Positions 32,144 through 44,543 of a stretch of DNA of 64,000 bases are shown here, in pieces. A program made the translations under genes and the position numbers. Position 1 is the stretch's first letter. Each line of letters opens with the position of its first letter. The notes under the pieces are model-generated. The model saw only the letters and a program-made list of their open reading frames with translations. It did not search any database and was not told the origin of the DNA. Origin of the DNA: Platerodrilus igneus (lineage: Eukaryota; Arthropoda; Insecta; Coleoptera; Lycidae); NCBI GenBank assembly GCA_036346225.1, contig JARFIW010000658.1:1364001-1428000 (forward strand), read 5' to 3'.

Positions 32144-32236
32144 CTGAACCAAACTTATTTGACAAGTGCTTCTGTCACTTGAAGCTTTAGTAAATGGCCA
32201 CAGAGGAGTAGCACTTACTGGATCCTTTAATTCCAT
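32144..32236 (-). CDS. Probable first coding exon of the piggyBac transposase gene
   Basis: On the minus strand an ATG at 32236 opens 31 codons (MELKDPVSATPLWPFTKASS, then DRSTCQISLVQ) ending at CAG|GTAAGA, a near-ideal splice donor (intron from 32143). It lies about 110 bp inside the right end of the element, where a transposase start is expected. A spliced piggyBac gene with several small 5' exons is unusual; most known autonomous copies have one long ORF. Confidence 0.5.
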
Positions 32237-32344
32237 GTACTGTATATGCAACAACATGCACATTCTCAATTTTGATGAAATAATGTACTCACAAAAAAAT
32301 TAAATAAGTGGTGTTGCTTATATGCAACACCATGCAATAGAGGG

Positions 32345-32794
32345 TTAAAAAGAAGGGGAAGGTTTATTGAACGTTCAACGAAACATTCAATATAATACAT
32401 AATTATTTTAGCTGGCTTTAATTGATTAAAAAGGGGATAATTTTGTAAAGAGCAAATTGAATATTTAATTTTACTTTGATTCAAAGGTTTTAAATAGCAA
32501 ATGAAATTACGAAGGTTGTAAAGGTGTAAATTGTACATATTTCTTAGTTTATTATACAAATTTTGATGAATTTTGTGTATCTTATTCAGGTATGAAACTC
32601 AAAGAGGGAAGGGTGTAAACATTCTTTGTTATTATATCGTCGTTCACTCTGTGCAGGGTATAACTGAGCTAGCCGAGGCATAAATTTAATTGTGTGAATT
32701 TTTAAATTATTCTAGATTATTTAGAGGCACAGCGAGGTGGCGGTCAGCAAGGCAACTGAGCGTTTTCTACACCAGGCAAATTGCGATATCGTAG

Positions 32795-32795
<1 letters not shown>
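32345..32795 (-). repeat. Repeat family E copy, interrupted by the piggyBac element
   Basis: Reverse complement of the unit at 8938-9320: from (TA)n, TAGCTACGATATCGC, then an ATG at 32681 (MPRLAQLYPAQSERRYNNKE), a frame break, and LYNKLRNMYNLHLYNLRNF, LKPLNQSKIKYSICS, LKPAKIIMYYIECFVE to the TTAA at 32345. Homology resumes at 30096 on the far side of the transposon. A 120-bp GC-richer section (32690-32790, CGAGGTGGCGGTCAGC) is absent from the 8745-9450 copy. Confidence 0.8.

Positions 32796-32873
<78 letters not shown>
32796..32873. repeat. (TA)n microsatellite, compound
   Basis: Two AT runs joined by ACAATATATACA. It divides the family E copy from the LTR-like start at 32874. Confidence 0.95.
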
Positions 32874-35800
32874 TGCCGTGGAACTCGGGTAAGATCCTTA
32901 CCAACCATAAATATATTCGAAAATTTTATATATTTTTCATAACTCGAGAATTCAAAATTTAAATAATACACAAAAAAAAATTCTTACCCGTTTCCTCTCT
33001 TCCTCGGTTGAATGACCTTCTTCAACTGCTTTCGGCTAGCTCATTTGCACCTCCTTTTAGATATCTATAGTCACTCATATTCTATCATTCACGCACACTC
33101 CCAATAAAACCACAAAATACAACCAACATACATACATACATATTTTATCTTTTATTTATTCCTATTTAAAATGCAATTCAACACTGTCCATATTTTATTG
33201 TTCAGGTTACACTTCAGTAACTCTTATTTTGTAATGTCCTGTATTTACCTTTTTAAATCATCAACACATAAAATGTACTCGGAGTAAATGGACCTTGAAT
33301 AATACCTTCTCTAAAATTCCTTCATTATAATTTATTTATTTATTTTAATAATCTAAGTAAGCTGTGGGGTATGGTGAGCTCATAATAACCCAACTAATTC
33401 TGCATAATGTATGCCCTTCTACTTTGCATACTCTTAAAATAAAAAAAACAAAGCCATGTACTCTTCACAGAAATTTTCACGTTCTGATGGAACGTTTAAA
33501 AGCTTTATAGACACCTTCAAATTTCTAGTTGAATACCGTAATAAAGTTATTTACACATATTCTGTTCAATACGTAAATAATTCACACTACCTTGAAAATG
33601 TTCCTAATGTTGTACTTTAGGCAAGTTAAAGATGCCCATGAACGTCAAACTAGGTGATTTATTCATAATTCAAAAGTTTGCACGATTTATATTATGTATG
33701 TGTATATACTCCAAATCGAAATTATGCGGCGAACGTCGATATTATCAATCGCGTGTATAATTTATGTCTACCGCCTAAAACACTAGAGAGTTATTGCAAA
33801 GTACATTTTACCAATTTTTTAATAAAGTTTTCCCTTATTTGACATTTACACATGCGCAATTACACCTTTAATGTTTGTACTTTATTAAAATACAGGACAC
33901 CTTTATTTAATTTAAATACAGGCAGGGAATGCTTTTATTTAAGGCGCCTTAATTTTGACACATGCCAAATGCCAAACGTACAAACTTACATTTAATTGTC
34001 TGCTTTGTGTATAAATATAGCGAAATAAATGTTTTTTGTAGTGTTGTTTCCGTAATTAAATTTAGAAATATAATGTCCAAGTTTATAACACGAAAAAGAT
34101 ATAAAACGTCAACGTTCTAAATACGAGGATGCTATTTTGTAATGCTTTTCCTAGAAGTAAACTGTAAAAATCCTTTTGAAAACAGATATGCTATAATGCT
34201 TGGGAGGAAGTAAAAAACAGTGTCTTGAAGTAAACTCAAAAAGTATTCCGTGAAAACACTGACAACACATACAAATGTTATCGAATCAGTGGGAAATAAA
34301 AGACTCAAATAATAAAAAAAGGTTCATCTTTGTGTGAATACAATTTCTTTAATTTTTTCCAATATAGTTAAACATGTATTATAGGTCACCTTATCACAAA
34401 AGAGATTAATTCTTTATTCATTTTTAAAACATAACCTATAGATATAGAATACTAAACATATATGTCAGAATAAAGAGTAAGGGAAAAAACACTTGCACTA
34501 ACACTCCTTTAGATTGGATGCAAACTTTTAAAAAAGGATACTTTATTCGAAGATTTTTTAATAAAGTCTGCTTGGAATCAGTTTGCAACTACTCTCTAAT
34601 TTCAAGTAGGTAATTTTAGTAAAATTCTTTGAAGTAGGAACGACAAAATAAAGCGGACGCAAATTTATTATAAAGGTTGTAAGGTGCGTTAAGCGTACAA
34701 TTTCATAAACATTGAAAATTTTTAAAGAATTGTTACGTTTATTTTCAGCATAAATTAATTACCCTATTTTTCTCCCTTATTAATTCAATACCTGTTCGAA
34801 TAAATTTTGTTTCTACTGTTAAATCCTTCAACATAATAATAAACACGCTCTCGAATAAATTCCTCAACTTAAATCTAGTTGTTTTGAAACGACAAGTTTA
34901 TGCAACAACTAAATAGTTATATCCTGTTTCAGGTACCCGTTATCTTGGTATACATTACGACCGCCTATAATGATTTTCTCTATTGTTTCAATGTAAAAAC
35001 TTATTGAAATAAGGTCGCACTCTATCTGATAAAACCCGGGTTTTCCAGTTTTAATCGCGCTTCGATAAGCGAGGATTTGCAGTTGGAATTCCTGTTATTT
35101 GAACCATTGATATAATTTGCTTCTACAACTTGTGCGGCGACATATTTTCTACATTATTCGTCACCGTATTTCAAAAGCAATGCACACCAGTTTATTTTCT
35201 GTTCGACAACTAGGAGGTGTCTTGCGTGGATTGCTTTTTTTAGCTGGAGGCCAAATGGGTTCTTCCTTTCTGTAGACCAACTGCTTTTGTCCGTAGGTCG
35301 TTGCTGTAGTTACGATGCCAGGGTGAATGGATCCTGAATACCGCGGCGTTTCTGTGTTGACTCACTCCCAACGGTTTTCAAGCTAAGTATCCGGACACTT
35401 ACAGGTATGCAACTCGTTTTCTTTTGTGTGTTGTGTCAATGGGATATTCCGTATACACATTTGGTGTAGTTATGTGACGAGAAGCGCCACATTGTAGAAC
35501 TATTGTTCGTTGCTGCTAATCGATATTATCGCTCTGTATGTGTTGTACCTGTGTTAAAAGTATTGGACAGACACACGCTTATTCCTTTGTACTGATTAGT
35601 TTATTTTACAAACGGTACTATGTACGATCTAAAAGATATCTGACAAAAGCTCCCACACGTTAATTCTTTCCTACTAATTAGTTATTTTACAAAAAGTATT
35701 AGGTGAAACTTTAAAAATGCTTGACAAAAGCTCTCACAGGTTTATTTACTACTGATTAATTTTATTTTGTGTAAATACGAGATGCGCACTTCGTATCTAA

Positions 35801-36167
35801 TGTACTAAATTGTTCATATCACTTAACTGTTTGCTTTCAAATAGTAACGCTTAATTTATTGCTCTTACAGAATCCGTTATTTATTTTTATTTGTTAATAG
35901 ATCATCGTGGGCGATGTGTTTTTTGTTTCTTTTTGGTATGTAGGCGAATCCCCCCACTCTCCGCGTTTAACAGTTAGCCTGGTACTTACTTTTCTTCCGG
36001 CTACGTCTAGGTACGTAACAGATTCAAAAATCAAATGATATACTACGATATGTTCCAAAAGTATCTTGATTGTAATTCAAAATCATTATACTCTTAAATT
36101 AAACAAAAGAGTGATAGTTACTTGTTGAACACAACAGAAAAAAATATCTTCTCATTCGCCGAATAAA
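32874..36167. other. LTR-like start, then gene-free AT-rich sequence
   Basis: After (TA)n the sequence begins TGCCGTGGAACTC, and at about 32990-33060 it has CTCTTCCTCGG..GGCTAGCTCAT, resembling the CTCTTTTCGCCTCGGCTGCTCA near the start of the Gypsy LTRs at 38498 and 57489. A related LTR is therefore likely, but its far end was not found. The rest of the stretch shows no gene. Confidence 0.35.
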
Positions 36168-36257
36168 AGTCGGGCCGGCCGTCAATTTTCATTTCGGGCC
36201 GTGCCTCGGGCCGGGCCGGTTACCTTTCTGCGTCGGGCCGGGCCGAGTCCATCCCTA
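36168..36257 (-). mobile_element. GC-rich terminal fragment, hAT-like
   Basis: On the minus strand it starts TAGGGATGGACTCGG at 36257 and continues with repeated CGGCCCGGCCCG blocks, in a 70% AT neighbourhood. Several insect hAT families have termini of the CAGGGRTGGGC / TAGGGATGG kind. Only one end was found, and it abuts the truncated mariner exactly where that transposase should continue. hAT assignment is tentative. Confidence 0.4.
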
Positions 36258-37433
36258 ATTGCATCGATGACCTTTTACCATCTTTCGGGCAGCTTGCGAA
36301 TTCCCTGATGATAGAAGTATACTGGCATTGAGGCGATAAAGTCATCAATGCATTTTCGTACGTCTTCAAGTGTCACAAAGTGTGTATCAGCCAAGTGATG
36401 CTGCAGTGACCGGAATAGGTAATAATCGGAAACGCCATGTCTGGGCTATACGCCGCATGCGAGAGAAGTTCCCATCCTAACGCAAAGATATGGTCCTGGA
36501 TCACTTTCGCAACATGTGGCCGGGCATTGTCATGAAGCAGTATCACTTTACGACGTCCTTTGCCAGTAAATATCCTCTTTTCTTCAAACGCATTGCTCAA
36601 ATTGGTCAATTGTTGCTGATAACGGTCTGCCGTAATTGTTTCATCCGGCTGTAACAACTCGTAATACAATACATCTTTCTAATCCCACCATATGCAGAGC
36701 AAAACTTTCTTGCCGTGGATATTGGGCTTTTGAGTCGATGTTGAAGGTTGAGCAGGGTCAATCCATGATTTTTTACGCTTCGAGTTAATATAAAGTATCC
36801 ACTTTTCATCGCCTGTAATGATTTGGTGCAGAAAATCCTTTTTCTAGAACCTTGAAAGCAGAGTGAGTGGGGTGTCCCGTCGTCGATTTTTGTTGTTTTT
36901 GGACACTGCATGCGGAACACATCTGCCTTCCTTCTGAACTTTTCTCATTGCATGTAAACGTATGCAAATGGCTTGCTGGGTAATGCCAAGCTGCTGTGCA
37001 AGCTTCCTTTCAGTTTGTGCAGAGTTTATATCCAACAATGCTTGCAGTTCGTCCGTTTCAATCTTTTGAGGGCGTGCAGCACGCAATTCATCTTCAAGAC
37101 TGAAATCTCCTTGGTGAAATTTTTGATACCACCTTTCACACGTAGCATGACTTACAACCTTCTCTCCATATGCAGCACAAATCATTTCAGTGGCTTCAAC
37201 AGCATTTTTCTTCAGATGAAACGTGAAGTGGATGGAAAATCGAATATGCTCTTTTGTTATTGCCATCGTGAACACTACTGATTTTTCAGGTTCTGTGCAT
37301 CAAACGTCAAACCGCATGGTATTTTCAAAGACCAAATGTCAACGTTGTAAAACCGTAAAAGGGCGGGAAACTAATGAATTTTAAATTGTGGTTTCGGTTG
37401 TAAGCTTATAACTTTTTTGTACACCAAATAACA
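36258..37433 (-). pseudogene. Mariner transposon remnant, 3' truncated
   Basis: Minus-strand transposase in two main frames. 37275-36844: helix-turn-helix part, HIRFSIHFTFHLKKNAVEAT, SHATCERWYQKFHQGDFSLE, TERKLAQQLGITQQAICIRL. 36920-36373: catalytic part, [36 protein letters not shown] (second Asp), YSPDMA. The frame shifts just before the third Asp, and a stop follows the final LPERW block near 36275. A mariner-type end TTTGGTGTACAAAAAAG is seen on the minus strand at about 37431. The other end is missing: the coding sequence stops at the hAT-like terminus at 36257. Confidence 0.9.
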
Positions 37434-38457
37434 TCTCTTGCTTTCTAAAAGTTTTTTCGAAATTAGAATGACGTCCACTAAAAGCAAGAACACTAAATAT
37501 TTCCATAAACTTCTGTATCTTTTCGTAGGAAATATTTAAATAAACTAGGCGAGATGGAAATAGTTTAAACGTATAATGAACTTTAGAACTGCGTCCAACA
37601 TGGAAATATTTACAAAAAAATCATAAGCAATTTAAATTAAAAATTCATTAATCATTTTCACAAGTTATTTAACCTGATAATATCAAAAACAATAAACAAG
37701 CAGATATGATCGCTGCTAAAAATGATAAATTTCTTATAATAATTAATTATCAACTATCAAAATATGAGTGTTGTTACGAGGTACGGTTTTCTAAATATCA
37801 TATACACATTAGAAAAAAATGTTAACACTTGTAAATTATATTAGTGAAATTGTGTTATGTTATAAACCATATATAAATATATAAACCATGTTATGTTAAT
37901 TAAAATTATTGGCACTATTTTATTTACAAAAATAACAGGTGTACTATAACTTTTTAACAAATGTAAAATACTAGATTACCTTAAATTATAAATTCATAAG
38001 AAAATGCAGACTTCATATTATGTACATTAATTAAAATTAAACCATATAAATATTTATCATAGTTGTGAAGATTTTCATTAGTTTTCAAAAGTTACCACAA
38101 TTCCAATAGCAGATTATCCATTAATAAATATGCGCAAATAACTCATGGTCTACCTTATGATATACAACTTATACATAATTTATATATAACTTTACAAATA
38201 TAACGCCATAATTATTACAAAAATATTGCAGTGCATAAGATACATAATTAATAACTTGAGTAATCCAAGGTACTATTAACGAAAAACAATTAAGTTCTTT
38301 TAATCTGTAAATACATTTTGAAAGGTGTCCTAATACACAAAACAATAGGCGCCAGATAGTTCCATATAAAGCTTTATAACAAGATATTGAAATTGCCTTT
38401 GACAATACCACAAAAACTAAGAGAAGGCATTTTGTATACTACAATTTTGCAATATAC

Positions 38458-38459
<2 letters not shown>
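37434..38459. other. Gene-free AT-rich sequence
   Basis: Nothing recognised. Confidence 0.45.

Positions 38460-38497
<38 letters not shown>
38460..38497. repeat. (TA)n microsatellite
   Basis: AT run against the left end of the solo LTR. Confidence 0.95.
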
Positions 38498-38499
<2 letters not shown>

Positions 38500-40556
38500 C
38501 TGTGATTCTCTTCCCGTTTTTGAATTGCCCACGTTATGTGCCAAGAATTGCTGTGATTCTCTTGTCCGTTGAATCTCTTCTGATAATCGCCTCTTGACTC
38601 TTTCCTTCCGCCTCGGCTGCTCACCTAGTTAAAACTTTCATCCTCATTCTAAAAAAAAACAAACACATTCCCACCACAAACATCAACGTTAACTCTATTT
38701 ACATTAATATTCACAATACATTAAAATTTCAAAATTAAATTTCAGCATAAATTTCAGCATCATAAAACTTCAAGTTCAAATTTGTCATCATTAATTTGCA
38801 TCCAGAATTAGAGTCGTTGTAAGATGCATACTAATTAAGTAAACAATATTTGCAGACCAGAGTCTGAATAAAAGGGAGCATCTCCCACCTCTTTACGTTA
38901 ATTAAACAGGTTAGTCTAATTGAGCTCAAAGACAGACCCAAATTTTCATCATAATCAAAAACATAAACTTGATAAATACTCTTTCCTACTTATACAAAAA
39001 ATTTTACCTTAAAATTCAAATTTTGTTATTTATACAAATTTACTACTGTCCATCTTTATCAAACAAATTATAAAGATATTCAACACACACCAAAACATCT
39101 AAGATCGAACAACAATGCATAAGTTACCTGAAGGTTAATGCACTCGTGGCTCCAATGTACATCGTCCTTGCTAATCCCACCATTCCAGCTGGGTTATGTT
39201 TACGTCCTCGGATTTCTGGCCGCCTTTAAAATTTTTCTACACCACCATTCGTCTAAAAGGTTTCAGGGCTTCTCAGGAACTCATCTATGTATATCTAAAT
39301 CTTGTTTTGTGGATCCAATCACGTTTACGAATAACACTTGATTACTAATACTCCCGAAAAATAGCAATGAAATTCATAATACTTTCACGCTATACCAAAA
39401 CTGCATACTTTTATTTATTTATTTATCGTTACTAATTTGGATAATTGGTACAGTAATACCGGCAAATATAACTAGACTTTATTACCTTTATCTATCTTCT
39501 CTAAGTGCACTAATGCATAATAACTTTTATCGTAGCACGTAATCACTATGTATTCTGCTTGAAGTATCGAATAAAATCAAAAATAAAAGAGAGCTAAACT
39601 CCTATCAGCACGGGTTTATATAATGGCTCGCTTGCGAGTCGAATTTGTCCCGCGACGGACGATTTTCAGAAATTCGCATTCTATTTTCCCTTCCGATGGC
39701 TCGGCACAATGATTCTTCTAAAATTTGCACTCGTCCGAGTTGAAATCTAAGAAATTTCCACACGCCTCGCAACACGTCCGCGAACAACTAATTAATTTTA
39801 TATAGAAATTGTTATGCTTCCACCTCTCATGTTTGCATCTTATTTTAACCTTACTCGCCAATCTAGTCTGTTCGTTCTATCTACAACCCGTGCTCTTGTT
39901 TTACATATTTCCCCTCATTTAACTACCAATGCATTCCCTCTCGCTTGTCTTTATACCACAAACTTGCTTTCTTACTTGCACTCATATAGCTTAAAGCTTA
40001 TCGACTATCATATACATCGTTATTTTTGCAGGTGTTCTGAGTTCTAATACGCTGAAGGCTTTTACGTGACTTCCCCACGTCGTTATAATTTCTCGATAGC
40101 TTTAGTACTTGGAAAGATTAAATTAAATACAAGTTGAACATTTTAACTCGGCTTCTTTTTATAGAAAGCGTCCAGTGAATAATCTAAACCCCTTATTTTT
40201 AACAAAACGAATAAATTTTTATACTCCATGGTTTTAATAATGCGTATTATCTATTGAAATTCTACATTAGTTCCTTCTACACGTTGATTATGATTATATA
40301 CAAACCCTACATTCTAATTGAATGATTTAAATCTACACAGTAGGTCTTTAATTAAGCGTACTATTTTCCACTGCTTTAATATACACGGTGTTTAACATTA
40401 TCTAAACAATATAAACCCTATGTTTAGAAGTAAATGACGAATTTATCCAATATGCCTTTAAATGAAGCGTATTATTACCCAAAGCTTCCTTATACACGGT
40501 GATTAAAATTATTTGATGTCGTTAATTAATTTTCTACCCTGGTCTAAATTAGAGTA
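38498..40556 (-). mobile_element. Solo Gypsy LTR, relative of the 57489 element
   Basis: It begins TGCTGTGATTCTC after (TA)n and ends CTACCCTGGTCTAAAT..GAGTA before a short AT run. Over its length it shares blocks with the LTR at 57489-59560: CATCAACGTTAACTCTATTTAC, CTCCCACC.CTTTACGTTAATTAA, CTAATTGAGCTCAAAGACA, GTACATCGTCC and TACACGGTG. On the minus strand a TATA-like ATTATATAAACCCG near 39615 may be the LTR promoter. No internal region or second LTR is attached, so recombination between LTRs is the likely origin. It is older than the 57489 copy. Confidence 0.85.
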
Positions 40557-40569
40557 ATATATATATTGA

Positions 40570-41449
40570 TATGATTAGGCCTGGCGTTGGAGCGCCGCTG
40601 AAAAAGTGCTGTGACAACGCCGCGTTGAGAGCGTCACTAAAAGAATATAGCAGCAATTTGTAGAACTTGAAATTGTTCACTTACCTTCTTTTCTAACTGT
40701 GCTTGGCTAACTCAACGTAATTAACGGAGTTTTTAAAATGAAATCAAACCCAGCAATATCACAAAACATTTATACAGTATGAATATTTTCTCTCATACAA
40801 AAGCATATAGAACATTACAACATCATTTCTTTCAAACATACAATAATTTCTAAAAAAAATGTTCGCCTTATTTTAAATTTACGTAATTAAATAGCTTTAT
40901 TTATGGATGGTTTACCTGGTTATGAATATTCCCTTGATTGTAAGAATTGTTTTGGCCAAACAAATCCTTGACAGATAATCTATTAAAAAGGTCAGAGTAT
41001 TTTGAACTCTGAACACAAACTTTCCTGGCAAAAAATCCTCATAAAAAAATATTATATGATTAACACTTATTATTCTGCCTTAAATTAATTACAAATACTC
41101 CAATATCAGTTAAAAATAAATCTAAAAGTAATACTTGCAGAATCCACAAAAACGCTCTTCTTAATTAAATATCTTTTTATTTTAAGTTGACGTCAAATCA
41201 GCTTACAAGATTTTCCATATTTAAAATCCTCATTTCAAACAGCAGTTACCAATCCTTAAATCTTCCTTTTAATTATTTAATAAAGTGCAATTTTTTATGT
41301 AATTTACATTTAAAAACACCACTGCTATATTCCTTGTACCGTCGTAATTATTAAATTACAGTATGCTTACTGCATTTTCAAATATCATATTTGCAAAGCA
41401 ACAGCTCGTGACTTAAATCAAAATAACATTTTTGAAGCGGATAACCAGG
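40570..41449. other. Gene-free sequence with a short GC-rich patch
   Basis: GCCTGGCGTTGGAGCGCCGC..CAACGCCGCGTTGAGAGCG at 40581-40640 stands out from the AT background. It has a weak inverted-repeat character and may be a transposon end. No gene recognised. Confidence 0.35.
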
Positions 41450-41720
41450 TTATATTTCATTTCCTTATAAATGGTAATCATGTAACCATGTTAGAGTTCT
41501 TTAACCACCATCAGGTTGCTAATATGTAGAGCCAGGTGGATAGGAAAAAGATAGAAGGATATAGGAAGACCTAGACCAAACTATATTAGTCAAATTATTA
41601 GAAATTTAGGTTGTGGAGTGTATGTAGAGCTTTTTAGATTATCACAGAATAGAAAAGAAGTTAGAGCTGCGTCAAACCGACCTTAAGTAAGGTCGAAAAC
41701 AAAATGATGATGATGAATTG
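41450..41720 (+). pseudogene. RTE-like retrotransposon 3' end, copy A
   Basis: The plus strand encodes GRPRPNYISQIIRNLGCGVY, VELFRLSQNRKEVRAASNRP, stop, followed by an ATGATGATGATG tail. This is the C-terminal end and microsatellite tail typical of RTE-like non-LTR elements. It is about 93% identical, inverted, to 48788-49060. 5'-truncated. Confidence 0.75.
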
Positions 41721-41764
41721 AATTTAACAATCGAATCAATCCCTAATTAATAAACGCTTCCTTT

Positions 41765-41781
41765 TATATATATATATATAT
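41765..41781. repeat. (TA)n microsatellite, short
   Basis: AT run followed directly by TGTTGTGGATTT, another start of the (TA)n-TGYYRTG type. Confidence 0.9.
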
Positions 41782-43000
41782 TGTTGTGGATTTAAAGGCT
41801 AAATAGATGTAGACAATAAAATTTTAGCAACCGTGTATATAGAAATAGGAGCAAATTAATTACGCGCCAAATTAATTAATTTATATAGTGAAAACGGACG
41901 GGTATTAAGGTATTTTTCTATATTTAAATTGGAATGTGAAAATTATATAAGGAAAAAAAGTTTTAGAGTACATATACAACTCAAGCATACGCATAAGTAA
42001 TTATAACAACTTTTAATCAAACGCATGGAAGCAAGAAGGGAGCGTGTTTGCATAGAAAATCAATAATTTCAAACGCAAATGTTGTTCATTTTAAAAGCCA
42101 ATGTTCGGTTATACATACTAAGAAGCAAAGAAACCTAGAATTGTTATTTTCAACGGTCGGTTGGTTTCAAGAAACACCTGTTGTTATATGTCAGGTTCAT
42201 AGAATATTAAACGAACGTTAGCACAAAATTCCAAAGAAATTGTTTTCAACGGTCGATTTGGATAAGCTGCTATAATAACCAGTACCTTAAGGAGTAAGTG
42301 GAATAAACGACCGATAATATAAAACAGACAGAGAAAAGTATAAATAAAGCGTTGGATTGTAGTCACGTAAGATATACGGGTATTTGTGAAGGACGACTAT
42401 AATATCAATTTTCTGTAACTCAAGTGGGGTTCTAAAGGAGACAACAAATAAGCGTAGAACAGAGATGGATAGCCGATAGGTGGAGCGTTGTGACGAATGG
42501 AAATTATATCATTGGTTGATAGCGGGCAGTTTTCCAGAAGTGCTCGTACGGTAAGGTAGGAAACGGAATTCTAAGTAAACAGCACGACGAACGGGAGAAA
42601 TTTTTCAGAAATAAGAGTCGGTTACGTTCAAAATTTTAAGAAGCCGTTTCGAAAACAAGCTTTTCATATGAAACAGGTTCCACTAGGGGGGTTTGAGAAT
42701 AATATAAATACATGAACGAATATATTGAAGTTCTCTTTTCTTTCCATTGAGATCTGAATACGGGTTTAGATCTACAACCTATAATAGTAAAAGCTTTCGG
42801 TTAGCAATTATTGTGTTCAGTAAAGTTACAGTAAACATCCTGTTAAAAATCATAAAAGCTGTAGTAGCGTGGTCAATGTAGTACCTTCGGATGGAACATT
42901 AGAAAGTCAAGTGTAGGATCGTTGGTCACTTTCAAATGCTTTTCTTGTTGCAGATCACTATGTTTTCGACTGATCGTTGGTGTCTTTTTGCTAGGAAGAT
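41782..43000 (+). other. Possible LTR, otherwise gene-free
   Basis: It starts TGTTGTGGATTTAAAGG right after (TA)n and has a TATA-like AGAATAATATAAATACATG at about 42700 on the plus strand. The 5' junction resembles those of the LTRs at 38498 and 57489. No right end or partner was identified, so this is only a suggestion. Confidence 0.25.
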
Positions 43001-43012
43001 GGCGCTGTTCAT

Positions 43013-44543
43013 CTATTCCGAAACTATTCTTCCAGGTCGGTGACGATTTCTTGCAGTTTTGTTGTTGCTAGTTGAAAGGCTAATAACCTGGTCGCTACCG
43101 AGATGTCTTATGTCTTCGGCACGTCGTGAGTGAACAGCGAGTAGTACATCCACAAGAAGAGGGATCTCTGTGACACTTCGGTTTCCATCTGTCGGGCTGA
43201 TGAACGGAAGCTGCGAATCTTCACCTAGAATCTTTGCTGTTCTAAGAACAACGCTATGAATCTTACCAAGCCTGAGTGGATATCCAAATAAATCATCCGA
43301 AGAGCAGTTTCTGGTGCTACACTCTCTCGAATCGCTTAGCTCTGAAGGCCAGTTGCTTGTTACGAATATCCCCTCGCTGTTCAACTTCCTGTGAAGTCGT
43401 CCAAATGAGACATCCTCTGCTTTCTTGCCGGTATTCGCTAGGAGGCTGATCAGTCGGTAGTACTGCGGGAAAGTCTCAGATTTACTGGGCTTGTGTGACA
43501 CTATTACATCTACGTACTTCCAAAAAGCGGGAAAGTAACTCAGGCGTAACGTTGCGTTAAGTATGGCCAGTAACGTGGTTTTTGATCTTACCGGAAGTAG
43601 TTCGAAGATCTTGGCGGGGATGGCGTTAGAACCTGGTGCCTTTCTGGTTTTCGCTTTTCTGATGAGCTCCTCCAACTCTCGTGGGGTCGCGTGCAAAAGG
43701 TGCTTATCGTCTTCGTCTACGTTGTCCAAGCATTTTCTGACCGCGCCGTTGACGTACTCCATCTATTTGAGGTGCGCTTTGGCGTACTTTAAGGTGAACT
43801 GTCGTATTAGATGGTCTGCAAATCCTTTGTCCTCTTCGGTGTAGGGCATTCCATTTTCACCATGGGTTGGGGTATGGGTGCAGATTTTTTCTTCAGAATC
43901 TTCACCATCCCCCAGAGGTAATATTTTTCTTTCTGTATAGACACAATCTTTCTTATCCACTGCTCGTTCTAGTGTTCCTGTAAAGATACACTTACCTGGT
44001 TGCGTATGTCGTATTAAGTATTTCTGTCTTCTGAGTTCCAAGTGCTGGCAGTTCCTCTTAGTGTTCTTTCTCCTGATGAGCTGCCTTATGTCGTCTGGAA
44101 TTTGCTGATGCTATCCGCGTACAATTGTTGAACACCGTTTCCAGAGATGTCCGGATAGTTCCTCTCAGTAGCTCTACTGCTGCGTCCACGTCTTGATCGA
44201 TAGCATCGGCGAGATAGTCTTCAGCAGGTCGTCCGTGTATGCTGCCTAGCAGGTGGTCTTCTTTTGTTGCTCTTCCTCGCCGATGTCGTCACCTACACTC
44301 AGTTAGGTAGTGATCTGGTTCAGTTCGTTGACCGTGTTGTGATAAACTAGCAACGCTAGGTTCTTGATGACTACAATGTCGAAGATGTATGGCCTCCGAC
44401 CGTTGCGGCAGTAGAGACTTGACTCCAGTGGTTCGTTTGACAGCTGCTAACATTTTGCGTAAAGTTACTTTAAGTTTCTGTTCGTGAAATTGAAACCTGA
44501 TAAACAAAGACCCTTTTTCCAAGGCAATGCTGGTAACTTGCAT
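43013..44543 (-). pseudogene. Jockey-clade non-LTR retrotransposon remnant (endonuclease/RT junction)
   Basis: On the minus strand the frame 44041-43013, with one in-frame stop at 43765-43763, shows a linker (MPYTEEDKGFADHLIRQFT) and the start of a Jockey-type RT: TPRELEELIRKAKTRKAPG, NAIPAKIFELLPVRSKTTLL, AILNATLRLSYFPAFWKYVD, VSHKPSKSETFPQYYRLISL, LANTGK. The catalytic half of the RT is not found downstream; the frame continues in unrelated-looking sequence. Upstream, 44543-44289 keeps a basic open frame probably from the endonuclease end. The copy is dead, with an internal deletion or shift. Confidence 0.8.

Larger units (their letters stand above)
30097..32344 (-). mobile_element. piggyBac-type transposon with internally deleted transposase
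   Basis: The ends CCTTCTATTGCAT (30097) and, on the minus strand, CCCTCTATTGCAT (from 32344) form a 13-bp inverted repeat with one mismatch. Both are bordered by TTAA, the obligate piggyBac target. Inside, on the minus strand, lie transposase pieces in the right order. The sequence outside the two TTAA sites joins to match repeat family E at 9090-9400, where a single TTAA (9319-9322) marks the empty site. Length is 2248 bp. Confidence 0.9.

Noticed and set aside
43563..43844. 93-codon plus-strand open frame
   Set aside because: Antisense shadow of the Jockey RT frame; no family resemblance of its own.
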